The position numbers and the translations under genes were made by a program. 10,976 bases of DNA from an uncultured Planctomycetales bacterium. Its GTDB lineage: Bacteria; Planctomycetota; Planctomycetia; Pirellulales; S012-138. Where the stretch lies: the NCBI GenBank assembly GCA_937982665.1, contig CALJLD010000269.1, positions 1 through 10,976 on the forward strand, in the 5' to 3' direction. The notes beneath the pieces were generated by a model. It had not been told where the DNA came from. It ran no database searches and was given only the letters and a program-made list of their open reading frames with translations. Numbering within the stretch: position 1 is the stretch's first letter; each line of letters starts with the position of its first letter. This document shows, piece after piece, positions 5,720 through 10,976 of this stretch.

Positions 5720-7912
5720 CTAGGTTCTCAAGAACTGCTTGTCCAGCATCTCCCGCGTCAGCACCAAAGCCGTCGGGCGGCCGTGAGGGCAATGGTGGCT
5801 GTCGGCCGTGGCTTCGCCTTGGGCAAGGAGCGCTGAGATTTCCTCCGGCGTCAAGCGGTCTCCGGCTTTGACCGCGGCCTTGCAGGCGATTGTGTGCAAC
5901 AGATGATCCAACAGATCGCGGCGGTCGGGCGGATCGCCGCCACCGAGAAGTTCCTCGATCACGTCGCGCACGAGTGCGCCGATGTTCATGTTGGCCAGCA
6001 TCGCCGGATAGCTGGAAACCAAGATCGTTTCGCCGCCGAATTCCTCAACGCGAATCCCCAACTTTGCGAATAGATCCACTTGCTCCAGGACGAGCCCCGC
6101 CTGACCCGGCGGCAAGTCGATGGGCTCAGGCACCAGCAATCCTTGGCTCTCCATCCCGCCGGCAAGCACCTTGTGCCGCAGTTGCTCATAGAGAATGCGT
6201 TCATGCAGCGCGTGTTGATCAAACACGACAACACCATCATCGTTCTCAGTGATCAAGTAGCGGTTGTGCACCTGCATCGCCCTGGGAGCGAAGTTGGTTG
6301 CGCCGGGCACGGGCGCTATGTGTTCGGATGATTCGGAATCGTGATGTGCGCCGTCGGGCGATGGCGATGCAGTTGCTGAATCGGGCTCGCTGCCTGACGC
6401 GACTTCGTGCGAAACACCCTGGCGGCGCGTGCCATCAAACCGCGTGAAGATCGGAGCGCCGGCAGCGGCGTCTTGCGGCATGAAGTTTGTCCGAGGGTTT
6501 GCATCATGCGTGGCGTGCGAATCTTCGCTGCGTCTGTCGGAGTCTCCATGTGGCTGGGGGAGGGGCTGTTCCAGCTTGTGCAGTCTTAGCGATTCGTCGC
6601 GGCGGCTGCCGAGCAAGTCAACTTCATCGACTTCTTCGTCATCGTCATCCCGTTCCGGCGGTGAACCGAGATTGGCGACTTCACCTTTGGCCCAAGCGAC
6701 AAACTCCGCCTGAGTGGCCGCGGATTGAGAGTCATCCAAAGCCGTTTGATGATCCAAGCCGGAACTGCCTGTGTCTTGTTGATCTTCTTCGCGCGGTTCG
6801 CCTGGGCGGAAAGGCGTCGTCAAGTCGGTCGCCAGGAATCGCGTTCGCAAAGTGGCCAGCAGTTGGCGATAGAGCCGGCCGCCGTCCACGAAACGCACTT
6901 CCAGTTTGGTGGGATGCACGTTGACGTCCACTTCCGCCGGCGGAACTTCCAGCCACAGGAAAGAAATCGGATAACGCCCATGCAGCAGCAAACCGCGGTA
7001 CGACTCGGCCAAAGCATGCGAAAGCGCGCGGTCACGGACAAAGCGACCGTTGAGAAACAGATATTGCATCCGCGCGTGAGGGCGGTTCTGACTGGGATGT
7101 ACGACAAAGCCAGAGAGGCGGACCTTGCCGTCGGTGCTTTCAATCCAGATCAGCCGTTGGGAAATCTCATCACCAAAGAAGTGGCGAATCCGCTCGGCGG
7201 TTTGTTCCACGCCAGGCAGATCATGCAGCACGCGGTCATTGTGACGCAGCGTGAAGTGCACGTGAGGATGCGGCAACGCCAGACGAATCACGGCTTCCGT
7301 AATGTGGCCAAGTTCGGTGGAAACCGTCTTCAAGAACTTCCGCCGCACCGGCGTGTTGTAAAACAGTTCCTTGACCTCAACCGTTGTGCCAGGCGGATGT
7401 GCACATGGGGCGACGGCAGCCGCGAGTTCGGATGTTTCCGGAAGCGAAGCGGCAGCACTTGGCGCTTCGCCAGCTTCAACCACAACCGCGGCTGTCTGCA
7501 TGGTCTCGACCGCTTGCGTGGCAGGCATTCCGCCCAACAAATCCAGTTCGTAGCCGGCATCGGCATCATGCGTGCGACTGCGCAGCCGAAAGCGACTGAC
7601 CGAAGCGATGGACGCCAAAGCTTCTCCGCGAAAGCCAAGGCTGGCGACGCGGAACAAATCGTCCGCGTTCTCAATTTTGCTGGTCGCGTGACTGGCCACC
7701 GCCAACGGAAGTTGCTCTGGCGGAATACCGCGGCCATCATCGCTGATGCGGATCAGCTCGCTTCCGCCAGCGCGAATCTCGATTTCAATTCGCGTCGCCC
7801 CGGCATCCAAGGCGTTCTCGACCAACTCCTTGACCACACTCGCCGGACGCTCGATCACCTCGCCAGCGGCGATCTTGTTGATGACGTCAGGAGGGAGTTG
7901 GCGAATTGGCAT
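5720..7912 (-). CDS. mutL: DNA mismatch repair protein MutL, endonuclease type
   Basis: 730 residues. It couples MutS mismatch recognition to strand removal. The N-terminal GHKL ATPase is intact: Glu29 and Asn33 in KELVENALDAGA, ISDDGRGI (56-63), ATSKI (76-80) and SLGFRGEALASI (91-102). The transducer domain includes GTTVEVKELFYNTPVRRKFLK (175-195). An acidic, low-complexity linker spans about 365-540. The C-terminal domain keeps the metal-endonuclease motif DQHALHERILYE (565-576), ACK (676-678) and CPHGRP (708-713). It also has a beta-clamp-binding motif, QGLLVP (590-595). So it should nick DNA itself, like Bacillus MutL and unlike E. coli MutL. Odd: an Ala-rich insertion at about 131-170 within the ATPase region. 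No mutS lies in the window. No good Shine-Dalgarno sequence precedes the ATG. Confidence 0.98.
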   Translation of the reverse strand: MPIRQLPPDVINKIAAGEVIERPASVVKELVENALDAGATRIEIEIRAGGSELIRISDDGRGIPPEQLPLAVASHATSKIENADDLFRVASLGFRGEALASIASVSRFRLRSRTHDADAGYELDLLGGMPATQAVETMQTAAVVVEAGEAPSAAASLPETSELAAAVAPCAHPPGTTVEVKELFYNTPVRRKFLKTVSTELGHITEAVIRLALPHPHVHFTLRHNDRVLHDLPGVEQTAERIRHFFGDEISQRLIWIESTDGKVRLSGFVVHPSQNRPHARMQYLFLNGRFVRDRALSHALAESYRGLLLHGRYPISFLWLEVPPAEVDVNVHPTKLEVRFVDGGRLYRQLLATLRTRFLATDLTTPFRPGEPREEDQQDTGSSGLDHQTALDDSQSAATQAEFVAWAKGEVANLGSPPERDDDDEEVDEVDLLGSRRDESLRLHKLEQPLPQPHGDSDRRSEDSHATHDANPRTNFMPQDAAAGAPIFTRFDGTRRQGVSHEVASGSEPDSATASPSPDGAHHDSESSEHIAPVPGATNFAPRAMQVHNRYLITENDDGVVVFDQHALHERILYEQLRHKVLAGGMESQGLLVPEPIDLPPGQAGLVLEQVDLFAKLGIRVEEFGGETILVSSYPAMLANMNIGALVRDVIEELLGGGDPPDRRDLLDHLLHTIACKAAVKAGDRLTPEEISALLAQGEATADSHHCPHGRPTALVLTREMLDKQFLRT

Positions 7913-7920
7913 GGCGACAA

Positions 7921-8119
7921 AGGGATAAGGGAAAAGGGAGAAGAAAATCCTCGGCCTTCAGCTATGGGGGAGTGATGCGCAGTGCACTTGGGCGAAGCAG
8001 CCAGAGCGATGTTCGATGAATTCCGTTTTTCATAATCTCCTCCTTGACGCTCGTGGTCTCTGCTCAGCACTTCGATTCGGCTCGCGCGCTCGCCTCGTCT
8101 TTCCTTTGCCCTTATCCCT
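7921..8119. repeat. 19-base imperfect inverted repeat bounding the intergenic region
   Basis: The left arm at 7921-7939 reads AGGGATAAGGGAAAAGGGA. The reverse complement of 8101-8119 reads AGGGATAAGGGCAAAGGAA. They match at 17 of 19 positions, including the first 11. The spacer is 161 bases. The left arm ends 8 bases before the mutL ATG, and the right arm is 5 bases past the regulator stop codon. No target-site duplication is visible outside the arms. Confidence 0.65.
7962..8033 (-). CDS. Possible 23-residue leader peptide or microprotein
   Basis: The ATG at 8031-8033 is preceded by AAGGAGGAG at 8037-8045, with the GGAGG core ending 5 bases before the ATG. This is the best Shine-Dalgarno match in the window. 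The frame runs 23 codons to TAG at 7962-7964. The peptide begins MKNGIHRTSLWLLRPSALRI and is basic, with a short hydrophobic centre. It lies about 50 bases upstream of the mutL start and downstream of the response regulator. A leader peptide affecting mutL translation, a microprotein, or a chance Shine-Dalgarno match are all possible. I know no family with this sequence. Confidence 0.35.
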   Translation of the reverse strand: MKNGIHRTSLWLLRPSALRITPP

Positions 8120-8124
8120 TCCAC

Positions 8125-9561
8125 TCACAACCCATACTTATCAATCTTGCGATACAGCGTCCGTTGCCCGATGCCGAGCAACTTGGCGGTTTCCTCGCGA
8201 TTGCCGCCGGTGAATTTCAGTGTTTCGGCAATGAACATCTGTTCGATCTCGTCCATCGGCTTGCCGACAAGCGAAGCCAATGTACCGCCTTCCTCGCCAT
8301 CGCCGGCTTCTGTCGCTGTGACCAGGTTTTCGGCCAGTTCCGGCGGCAGGTCGTCCACATCCAGGACTTCGTCGTAGTCCACAACCACCATCCGCTCGAC
8401 GGCGTTCTTCAACTCGCGGACATTGCCAGGCCAGTCAAAGGCCAACAGTTGCCGCCGCGCCGCCGTGGTCAGCTTGCGAATGTTCTTGTCGTGATGCTTG
8501 GAAAAATGCTTGATGAAATGTTCCGTCAGCAGCGGAATGTCTTGAGGGCGTTCCTTTAAGCTGGGGAGCCGCACTTCGACAATCCGCAAACGGTGATACA
8601 AATCGCGGCGAAAGCGGCCTTCAGCGATGAGCTTCTCAAGGTCCTGGTTGGTGGCCGCCAACACGCGAACGTTGACCTTGATGGTTTCGTTTCCGCCGAC
8701 GCGGGTGAACTCACCGGTCTCCAGCACGCGCAAGAGTTTGCTCTGCGTCACCAGCGGCATGTCGCCAATCTCGTCCAGGAACAAAGTCCCGCCGTTGGCG
8801 AATTCAAACACTCCGGCCTTGTCCCGGGCATCGGTATAGATCCCGGCGATGGAACCAAACAGTTCAACATCCAGAACGTTCTCAACAACGCCGGCACAGT
8901 TCATGGGATAGAACTGTTTTTTGCGGCGAGGGCTGTTCTGATGGATCGCCTTGGCGACAAGTTCCTTGCCGGTTCCGTTGTCTCCGGTGATCAACACTCG
9001 GGCGTCCGTAGGCGCAACGCGCTTGAGCAATTCAATCACTTGCTGCATCTTGCCGCTGGAGCCGATAATGCCTTCGAAGCCAAACTTCTCGTCCAGGCGG
9101 CGGTTGAGTTCCTCGATCTGCCCTCTCAAGCGGCGGCTCTCGCTGGCTTTATCAACAACCGTTCGCAGCTGCTGAATGTCGATTGGCTTTTCCAAATAGT
9201 TGAAAGCGCCCTGCTGCATGGCCTCCACAGCGGATTGAATGGTGCCATGGCCGGTCAGCAAAATGACTTCCGCATCGGGTAGCGACTCGTTGGCGGCGGC
9301 GAGAATGCCCAAACCGTCGACATCATTCATCCTCAGATCCGTGATGATGATGTCAAAGTCCTCGGTTTCAATTCGCGTCTTGCCATCGGTTCCGCTGGTG
9401 GCGATTTCGCAAGCGTAACCGGTCTTGGCCAGACTTTCGCCAACGACTTCCGCGTGTGCTTCATCGTTATCAATTACCAACACGCGCACGGATTGACGGA
9501 TGTCCGCGGACGCGGCGTCCGTGCCCGATGTCGTTGCTGATTTCTGAGTCTCTTTGGCCAT
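8125..9561 (-). CDS. NtrC-type response regulator with atypical sigma-54 contact loop
   Basis: 478 residues. An N-terminal polar lead of about 25 residues precedes a receiver domain with phospho-acceptor Asp75 (IIITDLRM), acidic site Asp31 (VIDNDE), Thr103 and Lys125. A short coiled-coil linker (about 143-160) leads to a AAA+ domain: Walker A GDNGTGKE (193-200), Walker B GGTLFLDEIGDM (257-268), sensor I AATNQDL, arginine fingers in FRRDLYHRL (317-325) and sensor II WPGNVREL (377-384). A Fis-type helix-turn-helix closes the protein (about 452-478, NREETAKLLGIGQRTLYRKI). Members bind enhancers and remodel sigma-54 polymerase. The loop that touches sigma-54, normally GAFTGA, reads GIYTDA (240-245), and the preceding HEK is SIA. 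The start ATG directly abuts AGGA, so spacing is poor. The partner kinase is not in the window. Confidence 0.94.
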   Translation of the reverse strand: MAKETQKSATTSGTDAASADIRQSVRVLVIDNDEAHAEVVGESLAKTGYACEIATSGTDGKTRIETEDFDIIITDLRMNDVDGLGILAAANESLPDAEVILLTGHGTIQSAVEAMQQGAFNYLEKPIDIQQLRTVVDKASESRRLRGQIEELNRRLDEKFGFEGIIGSSGKMQQVIELLKRVAPTDARVLITGDNGTGKELVAKAIHQNSPRRKKQFYPMNCAGVVENVLDVELFGSIAGIYTDARDKAGVFEFANGGTLFLDEIGDMPLVTQSKLLRVLETGEFTRVGGNETIKVNVRVLAATNQDLEKLIAEGRFRRDLYHRLRIVEVRLPSLKERPQDIPLLTEHFIKHFSKHHDKNIRKLTTAARRQLLAFDWPGNVRELKNAVERMVVVDYDEVLDVDDLPPELAENLVTATEAGDGEEGGTLASLVGKPMDEIEQMFIAETLKFTGGNREETAKLLGIGQRTLYRKIDKYGL

Positions 9562-9579
9562 TCCTACAATGATACGGGC

Positions 9580-9636
9580 AAAAAAAGAGAAGAGAAGCCG
9601 CCCAAGCGGCGACGTCGGCGAGCCGCGCTACGCGGC
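9580..9636 (-). promoter_or_regulatory. Hairpins plus T-rich tract in the leader of the response regulator gene
   Basis: Read on the minus strand, a very tight stem comes first (GCCGCG at 9622-9627 with CGCGGC at 9631-9636, 3-base loop). Next is a second stem (GCCGC 9597-9601 with GCGGC 9606-9610, 4-base loop), then a pyrimidine tract ending in seven T (9580-9586). The ATG follows 18 bases later. This resembles an intrinsic terminator placed before the gene, that is, an attenuator. The T-run is 10 bases from the stem, which weakens that reading. Confidence 0.4.
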
Positions 9637-9771
9637 ATGCAAATCCACTATTGGTGCGGGAAATTTGCTTTCTTGCGTTCTAACAACCGGCTAGCATGGT
9701 CGATCTCGATGGATTGATGGAACATCGCCAGGGATGCCCAGCTTTCATCCCCAATTCAAAAGGGGCCAGAC

Positions 9772-10212
9772 ATGACGAATAGTTTCGCTCGCCGTTGCAC
9801 TCGATCCGTGGCTTTGACTGCCGCCGCTTTGGTTGTCGCCGCTTCCGGCGTCGGGTTTTCGCAAGACGACACTTCGCAAGACACCGATCAGGATCGCCAA
9901 CAAGCGCGAAGACTCCCCAACTATTACGCGCGGGTTGTCTCTGACGATCAGCGGCAACAGATCTATGAGATTCAGGACAAGCATTCGCCGCAGATCGACG
10001 AGCTGCAAAAGCAGTTGGACGAAGCAGTTGCCGCGCGCGACAAAGAGATTGAAGGCGTGCTGACTGAGGAACAAATCGCCAGAGTGAAAGAGTACGAAGA
10101 AGAAGCTCAACAGCGCCGCGCAGCCCGACGCGGACGTCGAGGTCGAAATTCCGGCGGTGGCGATGCAGGCGGGAATACTGGTGGTGGAAACTCTGGTGGC
10201 GGTGGCGAGTAA
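9772..10212 (+). CDS. Small secreted LTxxQ-type protein with Gly-rich tail
   Basis: 146 residues. AGGGG at 9761-9765, 6 bases before the ATG, supports the start. Residues 1-30 form a signal peptide (RRCTRSV, then LTAAALVVAASGVGFS before Gln31). The mature protein is very hydrophilic: an Asp/Gln-rich lead, the motif ARRLPNYYARVVSDDQRQQIYEI (45-67), a long helix rich in Glu, Lys and Gln, then LTEEQ (97-101). The LTxxQ pattern recalls Spy/CpxP-like periplasmic proteins, and the RLPNYY motif recalls planctomycete secreted proteins of unknown role. A basic stretch (RRAARRGRRGRN, 115-126) leads to a Gly/Asn/Ser tail (127-146). The gene is divergent from the response regulator gene (210 bases between starts). 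No cysteines remain in the mature part. Periplasmic location and a chaperone-like role are inferences only. Confidence 0.85.
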   Translation: MTNSFARRCTRSVALTAAALVVAASGVGFSQDDTSQDTDQDRQQARRLPNYYARVVSDDQRQQIYEIQDKHSPQIDELQKQLDEAVAARDKEIEGVLTEEQIARVKEYEEEAQQRRAARRGRRGRNSGGGDAGGNTGGGNSGGGGE

Positions 10213-10489
10213 CCCTCCGCCCGAGCTAGCCACAAGTCTTTGGTTGTGATGTTTGTCGCGCACACGTGCTAGCGGTGCGCGCGAAGGGGCTGCAACTCGG
10301 CCGTTCGTTCATATCACTCTGGCGGAGTCGGTGACCTGGCGCACTAATGTGGCAAGCAGAATAGGACGAGCGAGTGGTCTAGGGCGAATTTTAACACTGC
10401 GGCATAATCTTGCCGCCGGCTGATTGATGCATTTGTTCGCGTCCAGCAGTTCGCAGTTGTGATTCTCCGTACTCCCGCTCCTCGCTCCT
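10213..10489. other. Intergenic region before the glycosyltransferase gene
   Basis: 277 bases with no supported ORF. Two hairpins lie near its left end: CACAA/TTGTG at 10231-10248 and a stronger one at 10257-10281. The hexamer GCTAGC occurs twice here. The right half holds an A/T-rich patch around 10387-10410 (TTTTAACA, CATAAT), but these elements are not spaced like a -35/-10 promoter. Confidence 0.5.
10257..10281 (+). terminator. G/C-rich hairpin after the LTxxQ-type gene
   Basis: CGCGCAC at 10257-10263 pairs perfectly with GTGCGCG at 10275-10281 across an 11-base loop, 45 bases after the stop codon. Position suggests a transcription terminator. No T-run follows, so it would need a factor, or act in RNA stability. 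Confidence 0.4.
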
Positions 10490-10976
10490 ATGTCGCTGTC
10501 AAGGAAGACACGATTTGCTTTGGCGATGCTTTTCGTCGCGGCGTTGTTTGTCCGCGTGGCGGCGGTCCTGGTCCTGGAATCGTACGAAGGAGCGTACACC
10601 TACGAGCATGGCGAAATCGCCAACAACCTGTTGGAAGGGCGCGGGTTTCGCGTGACCTTTCTGGGCGTCGATGGTTTGACCTCGCAGCAAGCGCCGCTTT
10701 ATCCGGCGTTGCTGGCGGGCGTGTATTTCTTGTTTGGTTCTGGCACGGATAGCGCGCATCTGGCAATGCAACTGTTGCAGTGCATTGCCGGAGCGGCGAT
10801 TGTTCCCGGCGTGTTCTTCTTGACCAGATCGCTCTTCGCAAGAAATGCTGCCTTGCCGTGGGTGGCCGCTATCGGAGCAGCTGTTTATCCGCCGCACATC
10901 TATATGGTGACACACCTGCAGGTAGTAACTTGGGCGACACTGGTCCTCACCTGGTTGGCCGCCGAGTGCTTCTCGC
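10490..10976 (+). CDS. Glycosyltransferase family 39-like membrane protein, 5' part
   Basis: Open from the ATG at 10490 to the window end (162 full codons), cut by the edge. It begins MSLSRKTRFALAMLFVAALF, a first membrane helix (about 8-29), followed by a periplasmic loop with ESYEGAYTYEHGEIANNLLE and GRGF (30-53). Next comes LTSQQAPLYPALLAGVYFLFG (63-83), then further hydrophobic helices at about 90-110 and 120-140. The layout of first helix, acidic loop with an xxxIAxNLLxGxGF pattern, then PLYPALLA, is that of GT-C fold polyprenyl-phosphate-sugar transferases of the ArnT/PMT type, which move a sugar from a lipid carrier onto a lipid or protein on the outer face of the membrane. Acidic residues 36-42 are candidates for the catalytic site. 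No clear Shine-Dalgarno sequence precedes the ATG. Confidence 0.85.
   Translation, partial: MSLSRKTRFALAMLFVAALFVRVAAVLVLESYEGAYTYEHGEIANNLLEGRGFRVTFLGVDGLTSQQAPLYPALLAGVYFLFGSGTDSAHLAMQLLQCIAGAAIVPGVFFLTRSLFARNAALPWVAAIGAAVYPPHIYMVTHLQVVTWATLVLTWLAAECFS

Larger units (their letters stand above)
7913..8124. other. Intergenic region between the response regulator and mutL genes
   Basis: 212 bases, bounded by an inverted repeat (arms 7921-7939 and 8101-8119) and containing a possible 23-codon ORF at 7962-8033 on the minus strand. A longer minus-strand frame runs through from about 8124 into mutL, but its Ser/Pro/Arg-rich translation looks non-coding. Confidence 0.6.

Noticed and set aside
5670..5792. 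Longer start for the GyrI-like protein inside mutL
   Set aside because: The extension overlaps mutL codons and has no family match; the domain begins at the internal ATG.
7921..7940. G-quadruplex candidate
   Set aside because: Only three GGG tracts are present within a reasonable distance; four are needed.
6725..7975. Plus-strand open frame of 416 codons opposite mutL
   Set aside because: Antisense to an unmistakable MutL; Arg/Gln/His-rich translation typical of a shadow frame in G+C-rich DNA.
9651..9669. Possible sigma-54 (-24/-12) promoter, TGGTGCG...TTTGC, before the LTxxQ-type gene
   Set aside because: The GG to GC spacing is two bases too long for a functional sigma-54 site.
9696..9782. 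28-codon plus-strand ORF just before and overlapping the LTxxQ-type gene
   Set aside because: No Shine-Dalgarno sequence, and the downstream ATG has a good one; likely chance.
10391..10408. TTAACA ... CATAAT as a promoter for the glycosyltransferase gene
   Set aside because: The two boxes are only 6 bases apart instead of about 17.
1..10976. CRISPR array, tRNA, transposase, toxin-antitoxin or phage-defence cassette
   Set aside because: None seen: no regular repeat-spacer pattern, no cloverleaf, and no matching protein motifs among the supported genes.

Overview
The window is bacterial, with roughly 55% G+C by eye, and most likely comes from the phylum Planctomycetota (Pirellulales-like). 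Three things point there: a membrane protein starting with the N-terminus MSNPYESP, a gene resembling the DUF6677 family, and a small secreted protein with an RLPNYY motif followed by LTEEQ. All three recall proteins I associate with this phylum. Several genes lack a clear Shine-Dalgarno sequence, which also fits. The placement rests on pattern recognition, not on a search.

Layout, left to right. Positions 1-1505 (minus strand) hold three small membrane-protein genes read towards the left edge: a DUF6677-like protein, a 64-residue protein with two membrane segments, and a MSNPYESP protein cut by the window edge. Positions 1506-2015 are largely gene-free and carry short hairpins, a repeated heptamer and one doubtful small ORF. 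Positions 2016-4600 (minus) hold a second group, in transcription order: a phytanoyl-CoA dioxygenase-like Fe(II)/2-oxoglutarate oxygenase, an AraC-family regulator, and an exported SRPBCC/AHSA1-fold protein. A divergent plus-strand gene (4754-5173) encodes an unrecognised exported protein and converges on the next group.

Positions 5235-9561 (minus) hold, in transcription order, an NtrC-type response regulator, mutL (endonuclease-type mismatch repair) and a stand-alone GyrI-like effector-binding protein. The 212-base gap between the regulator and mutL is bounded by a near-perfect inverted repeat. It holds a possible 23-codon ORF behind a very strong Shine-Dalgarno sequence. On the plus strand at the right are a small secreted LTxxQ-type protein and the start of a GT39-like membrane glycosyltransferase, cut by the right edge.

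How the genes may work together. Clear biochemical roles can be given only to MutL, the oxygenase and the two regulators. The oxygenase/AraC/SRPBCC group looks like a small regulated metabolic or ligand-handling cassette. MutL has intact ATPase, clamp-binding and endonuclease motifs, so it should be functional. The response regulator has an intact ATPase core, but the GAFTGA loop that normally contacts sigma-54 is changed to GIYTDA, which makes its output unusual. I saw no tRNA, rRNA, CRISPR array, transposase, prophage gene or known defence system. Nothing here convincingly forms a new multi-gene system. The most curious parts are the atypical regulator and the structured gap before mutL.
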